A stretch of 64,000 bases of DNA from CAYUZU01 sp964448675 (GCA_964448675.1 CAYUZU010000004.1:124001-188000), one strand, 5' to 3'. Shown: positions 53,894-62,769, counted from the stretch's first letter. The notes: generated from the sequence alone by a model not told the origin. Made by a program: numbers and translations.

Positions 53894-55159
53894 ATGAGCA
53901 GGCCAATCAGCCACGGCGTTTCTCGTCGGCCCGCCGCGGCCCCGCCGCGCATGATCCTGTTGTGGGTGGTCGTGGTCGTGCTGGTCGCGATGGGGATGTA
54001 CGCCATCGCGCCGTGGATTCTGCCGGCGCGGGTGACCGAGGGACCGATGGTGCAGCTTGCCGAGCCGCGGGCGGTGACGCTGGTGTGGTTCACGTCGCGG
54101 CCGACCACATGCCGCCTGGTGGTGAATGTCGACGGGGCGGATCGCGAAGCGCAGGAGGCGACGACGTCCGGGCGGCGGCATCAGACGCGCGTCAGCGGGC
54201 TCGAGCCCGGGCGGCGCTACCCGTATCGCATTCTCGAGGGTCGGCGGGTGCTGGTGGAGGATGTCGCGTTCCAGACCAATCGTCCCTTGGGTGAACCGTT
54301 CGACTTCTTCGTGTTCGGTGACAGTGGTCGCGGCAGCCGGGTGCAATACGACCTGGCGGCGCGCATGACGGCCCGCCAGCCACCGGCCGACTTCCTGGTG
54401 CACACCGGGGACGTCGTGTATCCGGATGGTGATCGCGACGACTACAACGCGAAGTTCTTCGCGCCCTATCGCGGGCTGCTGTCGCGCATCGCAATCTACC
54501 CGTCGGTGGGGAATCATGATCTGTCGGACGGCGACGATGCCGCGCCGTATCGTGCGGTGTTCAGCCTGCCGAAGAACGGGCCGGCGGATCTGCTGCCGGA
54601 TCGCAATTACTGGTTCGACTATGGCATGGCGCGTTTCGCGATCATCGACAGCAATCTGCCGGAGCCGGTGCTGCGCGACAAGGTCGCGCCCTGGTTGCGC
54701 GAAGTGCTGGCCGATCCGGCACCGCGGTGGAAGTTCGTCGTCTGCCATCATCCGGCGTACACGGCGGGCAAGTACCATGACAGCGACGACGTGGCGCTGA
54801 TGCGGCGGGTGCTAGCGCCGGTGTATGAGAAGAGCGGCGTCGACATCGTCTTTAACGGCCACGATCACAACTACCAGCGCACCCATCCGATCCGTGACGG
54901 GGTGGTGGTCGAACCAGGAGAGGGCGTGATCCATGTGATCACCGGCGCCGGCGGCGCGGGTTTGTACGACCCGGCGGGCCCGCGGCCGGACTTCCTTGCG
55001 GTCATGAACCACGAGCACCACAGCTTCACGCACGTGCACATCGACGGCGATACGCTCGCGCTGCGCCAGATCGCGCGCGACGGGCGTGTTCTCGATGATG
55101 GGCTGGTCCTGCGCAAACCGCCGGCGGCGACACAGCCGACCACGCAGCCGGGGGGCTGA
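53894..55159 (+). CDS. Membrane-anchored metallophosphoesterase, purple acid phosphatase-like
   Basis: A 421-residue protein. One N-terminal transmembrane helix (ILLWVVVVVLVAMGMYAIAP, residues ~21-40) anchors it facing outward. A fibronectin-like domain follows (~50-130, as in purple acid phosphatases), then the calcineurin-like core with its metal-binding blocks: FFVFGDSGRGSR (~138), LVHTGDVVYPDGDRDDY (~165), PSVGNHDLSDGDD (~195), FVVCHHPAYTAG (~285) and DIVFNGHDHNYQRTHP (~316). The C-terminus is a Thr/Pro/Gln-rich tail. Substrate unknown; phosphate scavenging from organic phosphates is possible. Confidence 0.88.
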   Translation: MSRPISHGVSRRPAAAPPRMILLWVVVVVLVAMGMYAIAPWILPARVTEGPMVQLAEPRAVTLVWFTSRPTTCRLVVNVDGADREAQEATTSGRRHQTRVSGLEPGRRYPYRILEGRRVLVEDVAFQTNRPLGEPFDFFVFGDSGRGSRVQYDLAARMTARQPPADFLVHTGDVVYPDGDRDDYNAKFFAPYRGLLSRIAIYPSVGNHDLSDGDDAAPYRAVFSLPKNGPADLLPDRNYWFDYGMARFAIIDSNLPEPVLRDKVAPWLREVLADPAPRWKFVVCHHPAYTAGKYHDSDDVALMRRVLAPVYEKSGVDIVFNGHDHNYQRTHPIRDGVVVEPGEGVIHVITGAGGAGLYDPAGPRPDFLAVMNHEHHSFTHVHIDGDTLALRQIARDGRVLDDGLVLRKPPAATQPTTQPGG

Positions 55160-55222
55160 GACGCAGCGGCGCCGGCGGCTTGGCGTTGCGCGTAGCAGTG
55201 GCGGCGCTGCCGCCAGCACTGC

Positions 55223-56095
55223 TCACGCCTGGGGCCGCGAAATGGGGGAGATGTGCACGAACGCGCGGTCGACGGCAGGCAGGGCTTCGATCGCCGCGCG
55301 GGTCGCCTCGCAGACATCGTGTGAGGCAGTGGTCGACAGGTCGCCGAAGACCCGGGCGGTCAGCTCGACATGGATGAACGTCCCGACGTAGTGCGCCCGG
55401 ACGTCGCCGACGTCCTCGACCCCGGCCACCTTCCGCGCCGCGACCTGGATCTCGCTGAGGAGTTCACGGTCCGGGGCGCGCCCCATCAGGTAATCGAGGT
55501 TCTCCATGCCGATGTGGTGCGCGCTGTAGAGGATGTACAGCCCGACCAGCAGCGCCGCCAGCGTGTCCAGCACCGGCAGGTGCAGCTCCGCCAGCACGAC
55601 CGCGACCAGCCCCTGCGCCGCGATCAGCACGTCGTTGCGGCTGTCCACGCCGGTGGCACGCAACGCCGGCGAGTGAAGCTTGCGCGCCCGATTGAAGAAG
55701 TAGACCGCGAGCCCGGCCTTGAGCAGCGCCGTGAAGCACAACGCCGCGATCGGATAGGGCCCGATGCGCTGTGGCACCTCGCCCGCCCACCAGTCCAGGA
55801 CCGCGCTGCGGCACACCTCGAACCCGAGGATGCCCGTAAAGATCGCGACCACCAGCCCGGCAATCGGCTCGGCCCGGCGGTGGCCGAACGGATGGTCCTC
55901 GTCCGCCTGCAGGCCGGCCCAGTGCAGGCAGAGCAGGATCAGCACCGCCGACACGACGTCGGCGAGCGAGTTCAACGTCTCCGAGAAGATCGTCAGGCTG
56001 TCGGAGAGGCCCGTCGCGCTGGCCTTGACGCCCAGCAGCACCACGTTCGCGGCAATGGCGACGATGGCGGCTCGCACCGGCGGTGTCCATTTCAT
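55223..56095 (-). CDS. Cation diffusion facilitator (CDF) transporter
   Basis: A 290-residue divalent-metal/proton antiporter with six membrane helices and a C-terminal cytoplasmic ferredoxin-like domain. The start is ATG 56095, with GGGAG 8 nt upstream. The TM2 site reads FSETLNSLADVVSAVLILLC (residues ~31-50) and the TM5 site reads ATGVDSRNDVLIAAQGL (~144-160). The four putative metal ligands are thus N-x3-D in TM2 and D-x3-D in TM5. That is the pattern reported for Mn(II)-type CDFs such as MntE rather than the D/H sets of Zn transporters, so Mn or Fe efflux is inferred. DEDHPFGHRRAEPIAGLVVA is the usual histidine loop. Confidence 0.9.
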   Translation of the reverse strand: MKWTPPVRAAIVAIAANVVLLGVKASATGLSDSLTIFSETLNSLADVVSAVLILLCLHWAGLQADEDHPFGHRRAEPIAGLVVAIFTGILGFEVCRSAVLDWWAGEVPQRIGPYPIAALCFTALLKAGLAVYFFNRARKLHSPALRATGVDSRNDVLIAAQGLVAVVLAELHLPVLDTLAALLVGLYILYSAHHIGMENLDYLMGRAPDRELLSEIQVAARKVAGVEDVGDVRAHYVGTFIHVELTARVFGDLSTTASHDVCEATRAAIEALPAVDRAFVHISPISRPQA

Positions 56096-56262
56096 CAGCG
56101 CGTCTCCCGACATCCTGCCGCGCGTGCCGCCACGCGGTTTGGCCCGGCGCACATCCCACCAGACAGATCCCGCCCTGTCCAGTTAACGGCCGCGGCACGA
56201 CGACGGCACGGTGGTCGTGCCTGCCGGTTCCGCCCGTTGGTCGAACGTCGTACACTGGGTGC

Positions 56263-56952
56263 ATGGCGAACGAGCGTGTGGCAATTGTCCTGCTTTCCGG
56301 CGGGCTCGACAGCGCGACGTGCCTGGCGCTTGCGCGGGCCGCGGGATATGCGCCGATCGCGTTGAGTTTTCGCTACGGCCAGCGTCATGCGACCGAGCTG
56401 GCGGCGGCGGCCGAGGTGGCGCGCGCCGCCGACGTCGCCGAGCACCGCGTCGTGTCGTTGGACCTGCGCGTTTTTGGCGGGTCGGCATTGACGGCCGAGA
56501 TCGCGGTGCCCAAGGACCGCGTAGCGGACGCCGACGATATTCCCGTCACTTACGTGCCGGCACGTAATACGATCTTCCTGTCCTATGCCCTTGCGCTGGC
56601 CGAAGTCCGGTCGGCCCAGGACGTGTACATCGGCGTGAACGCGGTCGACTACAGCGGCTATCCGGACTGTCGCCCGGCGTACATCGAGGCCTTCGCGCGT
56701 ATGGCTGCGCTGGCGACCAGGGCCGCCGTGCAAGGGCGGCCGACGCGAATCCACGCGCCACTCATCAGCCTGACAAAGGTCGAGATCATTCGCCGCGGAC
56801 TGGAGCTCGGCGTCGACTACGGCCTGACGCGGAGCTGCTACGATCCCGACCCGGCGGGGCGGGCCTGCGGGCATTGCGACAGTTGCCGGCTGCGGCTGGC
56901 CGCGTTCGCCGAGATCGGACTAGCCGATCCCGCGCCGTACTGCACCGGCTGA
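56263..56952 (+). CDS. queC: 7-cyano-7-deazaguanine synthase QueC
   Basis: Makes preQ0 from 7-carboxy-7-deazaguanine with ATP and ammonia, in the queuosine pathway. It is 229 residues from ATG 56263. The PP-loop VLLSGGLDSATCLALA (residues ~9-24) and FRYGQRH lie at the N-terminus; VPARNTIFLSYALALAEVRS (~96-115), IGVNAVDYSGYPDCRPAYIE (~121-140) and the Zn-binding SCYDPDPAGRACGHCDSC (~190-207) are all present. No other queuosine gene is nearby. A TACACT box ends 6 nt before the ATG and no Shine-Dalgarno is visible. Confidence 0.97.
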   Translation: MANERVAIVLLSGGLDSATCLALARAAGYAPIALSFRYGQRHATELAAAAEVARAADVAEHRVVSLDLRVFGGSALTAEIAVPKDRVADADDIPVTYVPARNTIFLSYALALAEVRSAQDVYIGVNAVDYSGYPDCRPAYIEAFARMAALATRAAVQGRPTRIHAPLISLTKVEIIRRGLELGVDYGLTRSCYDPDPAGRACGHCDSCRLRLAAFAEIGLADPAPYCTG

Positions 56953-57039
56953 GCCAGCCGGTGCCGCCGCGGCGAACCCAGGGGGTGACCGCGCTCATTA
57001 CCGGACGGCCGGAGCGACGGGGCGTGGCCGGCGCGCTTA

Positions 57040-57639
57040 GTGCAAGCCCGCTACCGCGGGGACGATATACCCCATGTGACTGCCCCTGGGAACATCACGA
57101 GCTCGCCGTCGGCCCGGTCGGCAGCGCCGACCCTGGACGCGCCGGGGCGGCGTGTGGACGGCACGGCGGCGCTGCGGCGGCCACTGGTGCCCGAGCCGAA
57201 GCCGCTGGATGATCCGGACCTGATCGTGCAGGCGCCGCGCAGCGCGGTGCCGGACGAGGTCGCGGCCGCGGTGCCCCAGGCGTTGTTCGGCGGTTGGCTG
57301 AACCGGCCGCGGCGGGTGCTGCTGACGCTGGCGGCTGTCTGGGTGATCAGTGTCTTCGATCTGGGCTTCACCCTCGGGCAAGCGGAGAGTTTCGAGTTCG
57401 TCGAGCTGAATCCGATCGCGGCGCGCATCCTGCACCAGCCGACCAGCGTGGTGGCGACCTTCAAGTTCGGCCTGGTCGGCGCGGGCACGCTGATCCTGCT
57501 CGCGTTGCGGCGGCACGCACAGGTGGAGCTGGCATGCTGGTTCCTGCTCGCGGCGCAGGTGTATGTGGCCGTGCGCTGGCTGGCGTACTTCGACTGTGTC
57601 GTGAACGACACGGTCAACCCGTTCATCTTTGTCGGGTAG
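57040..57639 (+). CDS. Small membrane protein, DUF5658-like
   Basis: A 199-residue protein from GTG 57040 (GTG 57076 is equally possible). The first ~90 residues are Pro/Ala/Arg-rich and look cytoplasmic. The rest has three hydrophobic helices: VLLTLAAVWVISVFDLGFTL (residues ~93-112), SVVATFKFGLVGAGTLILLA (~134-153) and VELACWFLLAAQVYVAVRWL (~160-179). The motif ELNPIAARIL before the second helix fits the DUF5658 family, small membrane proteins of unknown role. Start and function uncertain. Confidence 0.65.
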   Translation: MQARYRGDDIPHVTAPGNITSSPSARSAAPTLDAPGRRVDGTAALRRPLVPEPKPLDDPDLIVQAPRSAVPDEVAAAVPQALFGGWLNRPRRVLLTLAAVWVISVFDLGFTLGQAESFEFVELNPIAARILHQPTSVVATFKFGLVGAGTLILLALRRHAQVELACWFLLAAQVYVAVRWLAYFDCVVNDTVNPFIFVG

Positions 57640-57867
57640 CCACAGCCCGCTGCGTACTTCCCCTGCTCGATCCTCCCTCGGCGACCGCCATTCAATAGGC
57701 GATCAACTTCCCCGTGCGAAAAAGGCGCTTGCAACCGCGCGTTGAACCACAATAATCGGTCCGCGGCGTTGGCCGAGCGACGCCGGGCCGAAGATGGTGC
57801 GATGCCCCTTCGTGTCCGTCCGTGTTCCACACGATTTCGAGCATTGATGTCAGCACAGTTCCGGATC

Positions 57868-58725
57868 ATGTCATTGCGCCGCGGCTTCACGCTGTTGGAA
57901 CTGCTCGTGGTGGTGGCGATCATCGCGGTGCTGCTGAGCATCCTGATGCCGGCACTGCGCGGGGCGCGCGATCAGGCCAAGGGGGTGCAGTGCGCAAGTA
58001 ACCAGCGGACGCTCTGCCAGGCGCTGTTCTACTACGCCCAGGACAACCGCGACGCCTTGCCCGGGGTGGACGGGGCCGATCCACGTACGGCCTGGTGGAA
58101 CGCCATCGATCAGCACCTCGACAAGCGCGTGCCGCCCAGCGCGTTCGACTGCCGCCGCGACAACATGCCCGCGGTCATGTTCTGCCCCATGGGCAAGCGG
58201 CCCTTCCCGAAGCTGTACATGCCCGCCGGTGGAATCGAGATCACCCACTACTTCCTCAACGGTGTGGAGCGCGAGCTGGGCATGAGCTTCGGGCAGAAGC
58301 TCGGCATCGGCCTGTTCGGTGGCGATGGCAAGCTCACCGACGCCGACGCCCCGGGCGAGTGCATGCTCATGGGCGACATGGTGAACTTCAACAAGATCGC
58401 CGACCTGGACCACCCCGCCGTGCTCGAGATCTTCGACGAGCGCAGCGCGGATGTCGCGGCGGCACGAATGCGCTATCACCACCGGGCGACGGCGGGCTTC
58501 GTGCACGACGGCAAGATCAACCTGACGTACGCGGACGGGCACGGGGCGCGCGTGCCGGGGATTCCGGTCGCCGATGATTACGCCAACAACCCGTCGCAAT
58601 GGCCGGCCGCGATGCGGAACGACCCGACGCTGTTCTATCCGTACCTGCGGTTGTCGACGGCCCGTGAGGCGCCGCGGCTGTGGGGGCCGCCCTACGAGGA
58701 CTACGAACTGCCGGAATACGAGTGA
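57868..58725 (+). CDS. Type II secretion pseudopilin-like protein with planctomycete H-X9-DG-type C-terminus
   Basis: A 285-residue protein with a prepilin leader: SLRRGFTLLELLVVVAIIAV, cut after Gly by a prepilin peptidase to give the Phe-Thr-Leu-x-Glu N-terminus. The mature part shows the features of planctomycete pseudopilins: CASNQRTLCQALFYYAQDNR after the helix, paired cysteines, and near the end GFVHDGKINLTYADGHGARV, which resembles the H-X9-DG motif. Such genes are highly multiplied in Planctomycetota. ATG 57868 is preferred; ATG 57847 adds 7 residues. It is followed 40 nt later by a dockerin-like secreted protein. Confidence 0.82.
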   Translation: MSLRRGFTLLELLVVVAIIAVLLSILMPALRGARDQAKGVQCASNQRTLCQALFYYAQDNRDALPGVDGADPRTAWWNAIDQHLDKRVPPSAFDCRRDNMPAVMFCPMGKRPFPKLYMPAGGIEITHYFLNGVERELGMSFGQKLGIGLFGGDGKLTDADAPGECMLMGDMVNFNKIADLDHPAVLEIFDERSADVAAARMRYHHRATAGFVHDGKINLTYADGHGARVPGIPVADDYANNPSQWPAAMRNDPTLFYPYLRLSTAREAPRLWGPPYEDYELPEYE

Positions 58726-58765
58726 GTTGCGAGCCATGGTGCCCGGGGGATGCGAAGGAGCAAAG

Positions 58766-59701
58766 ATGAAGCGATCGGTGTGGACGCTGACCCTTGTCGG
58801 CGCGCTGTGTGTCGGCCGTGCGAGCCAAGCGGATTACGTGAACCCGCCCGGTTGGGACAACGACATGGACTTCACCCACCAGACCTGGGAGTTCAACACC
58901 AGCGATGTGCCCCTCGTGGCCGACGGGGCGCAGGGCGCCGCGGCCAATCCCTTCGGCGACCCGACCCTGACCGACGTGTACCTGGCCAATCCGGCCTTCA
59001 TGCTCTGGGTGCAGGACATGATGTTCGGCGGCACGCGGCACGGGTTGTGGGGCGGTATGACGCAGGGCCTCGGCCCGGACGACACCGCCGTCGCGGTCAC
59101 CTTCGAACTGCCCAACAACGCCCGGTCGGCGCCGTATTACAAGGAGGTATGGATCCAGGCGGCGTACTGGGGATCGATCACTGCCGGTGGCGCAGTTGTA
59201 ACGGTCGAAATCGCCAGCGACCCGGCGTTCGACGACGTCTACCTGAGCTACGACGCTGTCGCGGCGGACATCGAGGACCAGTCGGCGACGGGGGCGGCCT
59301 CGTCGGGCCAGTACTGGCGGTTCACGAAAACGTTCGAACTGCCCGAGCAGCCCGGCACGGAGTACGTGCGGGTCAGCCTGGTGCCGGCGGGCAGCATGGC
59401 GGTCTTCATCGACCAGGTGAGCATCGACACGCGGTGTGTCGCGCCGCCGACCGGCTGCGCGGGCGACAGCAACTGCGACGGCGCGGTCAACTGGCGCGAT
59501 ATCGACTTCTTCGTGGCGGCCCAGAACGACAACGAGGCGGGTTGGCAGGCCCTGCACGAGCAGACCTACGGCACCCCCGCGCCGTGCCCGTTTGCCAACA
59601 ACGACATTGGCGGCCCGAACGGGACCGACCAGCCCGACGGGCACGTGACCTGGCGTGACATCGACGGGTTCGTGGCCCTGCAGAATACGAGTTGCCCCTG
59701 A
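58766..59701 (+). CDS. Secreted protein with dockerin-like C-terminal repeat
   Basis: A 311-residue exported protein; AAGGAG precedes the ATG. Signal peptide SVWTLTLVGALCVGRASQA. Residues ~25-225 form a single beta-rich domain (TWEFNTSDVPLVADGAQGAA, YYKEVWIQAAYWG, EYVRVSLVPAG). The C-terminal ~80 residues hold a pair of short repeats, GDSNCDGAVNWRDIDFFVAA (~236-255) and QPDGHVTWRDIDGFVALQN (~290-308), like the two calcium-binding halves of a dockerin or an EF-hand pair. These tails are frequent in secreted Phycisphaerae proteins. The role of the N-terminal domain is unknown. Confidence 0.78.
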   Translation: MKRSVWTLTLVGALCVGRASQADYVNPPGWDNDMDFTHQTWEFNTSDVPLVADGAQGAAANPFGDPTLTDVYLANPAFMLWVQDMMFGGTRHGLWGGMTQGLGPDDTAVAVTFELPNNARSAPYYKEVWIQAAYWGSITAGGAVVTVEIASDPAFDDVYLSYDAVAADIEDQSATGAASSGQYWRFTKTFELPEQPGTEYVRVSLVPAGSMAVFIDQVSIDTRCVAPPTGCAGDSNCDGAVNWRDIDFFVAAQNDNEAGWQALHEQTYGTPAPCPFANNDIGGPNGTDQPDGHVTWRDIDGFVALQNTSCP

Positions 59702-59788
59702 GGGCAGACGTAAGTGTATTTCTTGCAGGGCTTTGCGCGTTTCGCTGCCGATGCGGCTGCGGTGGCGCGTGCGCCCGCCCCGGAGTGC

Positions 59789-59816
59789 TTGACCCCAGCC
59801 GGAGAATGCGTATAGT
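59789..59816 (+). promoter_or_regulatory. Promoter of rplM-rpsI
   Basis: TTGACC (59789-59794), 16-nt spacer, TATAGT (59811-59816): strong match. The leader to ATG 59870 is about 47 nt. Confidence 0.7.
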
Positions 59817-59869
59817 GAGGAATTCCGAGTCTGTATCTGGGGAGCATCCGGCGGTAGCTGGGAACGGTG

Positions 59870-60319
59870 ATGAAAACAGCGAACAAGTGCTATCAGGCAA
59901 CCAAGGAAGAGGCGCTGGCCGACCGCAAGTGGTTCGTCGTGGATGCGACGGATCAGGTGGTGGGGCGGCTGGCGGTCAAGCTCGCGACGGTACTGATGGG
60001 CAAGCACAAGCCCACCTACACCCCGCACGTCGACTGTGGTGACTACGTCATCGTGCTCAACGCCGGCAAGGTCAAGCTCACCGGCTGGCGCAAGGCGGAG
60101 CAGCGGGTCTACCAGCGGTACAGCGGGTATCCCGGCGGCCTGAAGGAAATCCCGCTGGCGCGGATGCTGGAGCGGCACCCCGACCGCGTGTTGTACGAGG
60201 CGGTGCGGCGCATGCTGCCGAAGAACGCGCTGGCGCGCAAGATGCTGACGAAACTGAAGCTGTACACCGGCGATACGCACGAGCACCAGGCGCAGCAGCC
60301 CGAGCCGCTGCCCCTGTAA
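59870..60319 (+). CDS. rplM: 50S ribosomal protein L13
   Basis: A 149-residue ribosomal protein. MKTANKCYQATKEEALADRK at the N-terminus, WFVVDATDQVVGRLAVKLAT (~residues 20-39), LMGKHKPTYTPHVDCGDYVI (the G-K-x-K-P motif), AGKVKLTGWRKAEQRVYQRY, YPGGLKEIPLARMLERHPDR and AVRRMLPKNALARKMLTKLK. The start could also be read as GTG 59867, three bases upstream, giving one more residue. It is followed 18 nt later by rpsI, the usual pair. Confidence 0.97.
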   Translation: MKTANKCYQATKEEALADRKWFVVDATDQVVGRLAVKLATVLMGKHKPTYTPHVDCGDYVIVLNAGKVKLTGWRKAEQRVYQRYSGYPGGLKEIPLARMLERHPDRVLYEAVRRMLPKNALARKMLTKLKLYTGDTHEHQAQQPEPLPL

Positions 60320-60337
60320 TCTGCAGGAGTGACGAAC

Positions 60338-60931
60338 GTGACGGATTCAGAACCGAAACAGCCCGAAGCCAACGTCGAGCAGCCGGCGGCGCCCGAGACC
60401 CCCGCGCCGCCCGCGGCCCCTGCCGAGCCTGTAGCGGAGACGCCGGCGACCCCGCCCGCACCTGAGGCCTCGACACCTGTCGAGCCGACCCCGACGCCCC
60501 CGGTGGCGACCGAGACGGCCGAGGCGCCGCCGCGCCCGCCGGTGGCGGGGACGCATCTCGGCACTGGACGGCGCAAGTCGTCTGTGGCGCGGGTGCGTCT
60601 GATGCCCGGCGAGGGCAAGGTCCTGGTCAACAAGCGTCCGTTTGACCAGTACTTCCATCACGAGCGTGATCGGAACGACGTGGTCGCGCCGCTCGAGATG
60701 GCGGGCATGCGGAAGGGCTGGGACGTGATGGTCACCGTCAAGGGTGGCGGCACGACTGGTCAGGCTGGCGCCGTGCTGCTGGGTGTGGCGCGGGCCGTGA
60801 TCAAAGCTCAACCGGATCACGAGACGGAGCTGCGGAACGCTGGTTTCCTGACGCGTGACGCCCGCCGGGTCGAACGCAAGAAGTACGGCCACCGCAAGGC
60901 CCGTCGTCGCTTCCAGTTCTCGAAGCGCTAA
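60338..60931 (+). CDS. rpsI: 30S ribosomal protein S9 with long Pro/Ala-rich N-terminal extension
   Basis: A 197-residue protein. Residues ~70-197 are a complete S9: GTGRRKSSVARVRLMPGEGK, LVNKRPFDQYFHHERDRNDV, GGGTTGQAGAVLLGVARAVI and the C-terminal basic tail ERKKYGHRKARRRFQFSKR. Residues 1-68 are an extra acidic, Pro/Ala/Thr/Glu-rich segment (PAAPETPAPPAAPAEPVAET and similar) absent from the usual ~130-residue bacterial S9. The start is GTG 60338, 8 nt after AGGAG; GTG 60329 is an alternative. The extension is part of the same open frame with no in-between start of better quality. Confidence 0.93.
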   Translation: MTDSEPKQPEANVEQPAAPETPAPPAAPAEPVAETPATPPAPEASTPVEPTPTPPVATETAEAPPRPPVAGTHLGTGRRKSSVARVRLMPGEGKVLVNKRPFDQYFHHERDRNDVVAPLEMAGMRKGWDVMVTVKGGGTTGQAGAVLLGVARAVIKAQPDHETELRNAGFLTRDARRVERKKYGHRKARRRFQFSKR

Positions 60932-60956
60932 GTATCGACACTCACTCGCGTTTATA

Positions 60957-60992
60957 CGAGCCTCGCACGCAGTGGCGGCGGGGCTCGTTTTT
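60957..60992 (+). terminator. Intrinsic terminator of rplM-rpsI
   Basis: cgagcc (60957-60962) pairs with ggctcg (60982-60987) across a GC-rich loop, followed directly by ttttt (60988-60992). It sits 26 nt after the rpsI stop and before the convergent hppD gene. Confidence 0.72.
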
Positions 60993-61037
60993 GCGCGCGA
61001 TGGGCGGCGATGGGACCGGGGCCCGGCGCGCCGCCGG

Positions 61038-62129
61038 CTACAGATTCCCGCGTTTCTCCTGCTCGCGTTCGAGCGATACGAACAGCGCCTTGAAGTTGCC
61101 CACGCCGAAGCCGCGGGACCCGTGGCGCTCGATGACCTCGAAGAAAAGGGTCGGCCGGTCCTGCACGGGCTGGGTGAAGATCTGGAGAAGGTAGCCGTCC
61201 TCGTCGCGGTCGACGAGGATGCCGAGCTCGCGCAGCTCCTGGATGTCCTCGTCGATCTTGCCCACCCGATCCGCCAGCGAGTCGTAGTAGGTGTCCGGCA
61301 CCCGCAGGAAGTCGATCTCACGCTTGCGGAGCTCACGCACCGTCTCGCAGATGTCACGCGTGTTCATCGCGACGTGCTGGATGCCGGGGCCGTTGTACCA
61401 CTGGAGGTATTCGTCGATCTGGCTCTTGCGGCGACCCGCGGCGGGTTCGTTGATGGGCAGCTTGATCTTCCTGCCGTCCTCCATGACCTTGCTCATCAGC
61501 GCCGAGTACTCCGTACTGATGTCGTCGTCGGTGAAATGCGCGAGCTGGCGGAAGCCCATCACGCGCTCGTACCAGTCCACCCAGTAGTTCATCTCGCCCA
61601 GGTAGACGTTCGTGACGATGTGGTCGATCGCCGCGAGGCCCGAGTTCGGCGTGCCCTGGGCTTCCAGCGGCTGATAGCCCGGTGCAAACACGCCGCGATA
61701 GTCCTTGCGCTCGACGAGCTTGATGAGCGTATCGCCGGCGTAGCGGATGATGCCGCTCCTGATGGTGCCGTGCTCGTCCTCGAAGGCTGCGGCGGGCTGT
61801 ACGATGGTCGCCCCGCGGCTGCGGAGGGCGTCCATGGCGGCGGCGCAATCGAGGGTCTCGAGGGCGACCACCTTGACGCCGTCGCCGTGGAGGGCGCAGT
61901 GGCGGGCGGCTTCGTGGTCGGGCGTCAGCGCGCTGGTGAGAACGAAGCGCACCTGACCCTGCTGCATGACGTAGCTGGCGCGGTCGCGGCAGCCGGTCTC
62001 GAGGCCCAGCCGCGCCACCGGTTTGAAGCCGAAGGCCTTGTCGTAGAAGTGGGCGGCCTGTTTGGCGTTGCCGACATAGAACTCCACATGGTCATAGCCC
62101 CGCAAGTGCAGGAAATCTTCGCTCGGCAT
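61038..62129 (-). CDS. hppD: 4-hydroxyphenylpyruvate dioxygenase
   Basis: Non-haem Fe(II) enzyme converting 4-hydroxyphenylpyruvate to homogentisate in tyrosine breakdown or for tocopherol and pyomelanin precursors. It is 363 residues. Two vicinal-oxygen-chelate domains: N-terminal GYDHVEFYVGNAKQAAHFYD (residues ~11-30) and C-terminal AIDHIVTNVYLGEMNYWVDW (~166-185). The iron ligands are His in AIDHIV, His in PGIQHVAMNT (~250) and Glu in PTLFFEVIERHG (~328-339). The C-terminal FGVGNFKALFVSLEREQEKR is the helix that closes the active site. No homogentisate dioxygenase gene is visible. Confidence 0.96.
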   Translation of the reverse strand: MPSEDFLHLRGYDHVEFYVGNAKQAAHFYDKAFGFKPVARLGLETGCRDRASYVMQQGQVRFVLTSALTPDHEAARHCALHGDGVKVVALETLDCAAAMDALRSRGATIVQPAAAFEDEHGTIRSGIIRYAGDTLIKLVERKDYRGVFAPGYQPLEAQGTPNSGLAAIDHIVTNVYLGEMNYWVDWYERVMGFRQLAHFTDDDISTEYSALMSKVMEDGRKIKLPINEPAAGRRKSQIDEYLQWYNGPGIQHVAMNTRDICETVRELRKREIDFLRVPDTYYDSLADRVGKIDEDIQELRELGILVDRDEDGYLLQIFTQPVQDRPTLFFEVIERHGSRGFGVGNFKALFVSLEREQEKRGNL

Positions 62130-62769
62130 GGTGTCGTGGCCCGATCTTCCTCGAAACGTGAGCTGTCGCCGCGGCCCGCTGCGCCGACACCACGGCCGGA
62201 CGGAGGAGGCGTCCGACCGCCGCCGGGATTATAGTCGCGCCCGACGGCGTGTGAAGGCAGCGTGTATTACCAGACGGTACCGTTGTTCGCCGACCGCGTG
62301 CTTCGTTTGTAAGCGCGGCTTTGGTACCCTGGGCGTGGCTACGGCTTCGCGCACCGCGAGGTCTCAGGCGGCCGGGTCACGTATTCGCACTTTCGTATCA
62401 ACATCGTCGCGTGGGGCGTCCAGGTCGCAGTGCTGCGGGCAGCGCTCCGCGCGACACTGTAGCGGCACCCGAGCGTCTGGCACATTGCCGCGTACGGCGC
62501 GAGGATGCCGCAGTCCTCGAAATGCTCGGCGGCGGCGATGTTCATCGGGAACATGTCCTGCCGCTCGATCTCGGCCGCCTCATGGAACGCCCGGTCCGCG
62601 CCGGCCCGCGGCTTGATCTTGAGGTCCACGTACTCGTCGACGGTCAGCCCAATCCGCACCATGTTGGTCTCCGTGCCCGGTACGCCGGGCCACGTGCTGC
62701 AGAGTCAGTTCGATTCAGCGTCGCTGTGCTGAGCGCGCGGCGCGCGATGATGCTGAGCTGGCGGGGAGG
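62130..62769. other. 640-nt stretch with at most one weak short gene
   Basis: Between hppD and the GGDEF gene. It contains a possible minus-strand frame (listed separately) and otherwise GC-rich sequence without recognised RNA genes or repeats. The promoter of hppD should lie within 62130-62300. Confidence 0.4.
62339..62662 (-). CDS. Possible small protein, unrecognised
   Basis: A 107-residue frame starting at ATG 62662. Residues ~1-65 look protein-like (RIGLTVDEYVDLKIKPRAGA, FPMNIAAAEHFEDCGILAPY, CQTLGCRYS); the Arg/Ser/Thr-rich end does not. I do not recognise it. It could be a real small gene with a frameshifted end or the decayed remnant of a longer one, or a chance frame in high-GC DNA. 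Confidence 0.3.
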   Translation of the reverse strand: MVRIGLTVDEYVDLKIKPRAGADRAFHEAAEIERQDMFPMNIAAAEHFEDCGILAPYAAMCQTLGCRYSVARSAARSTATWTPHATMLIRKCEYVTRPPETSRCAKP

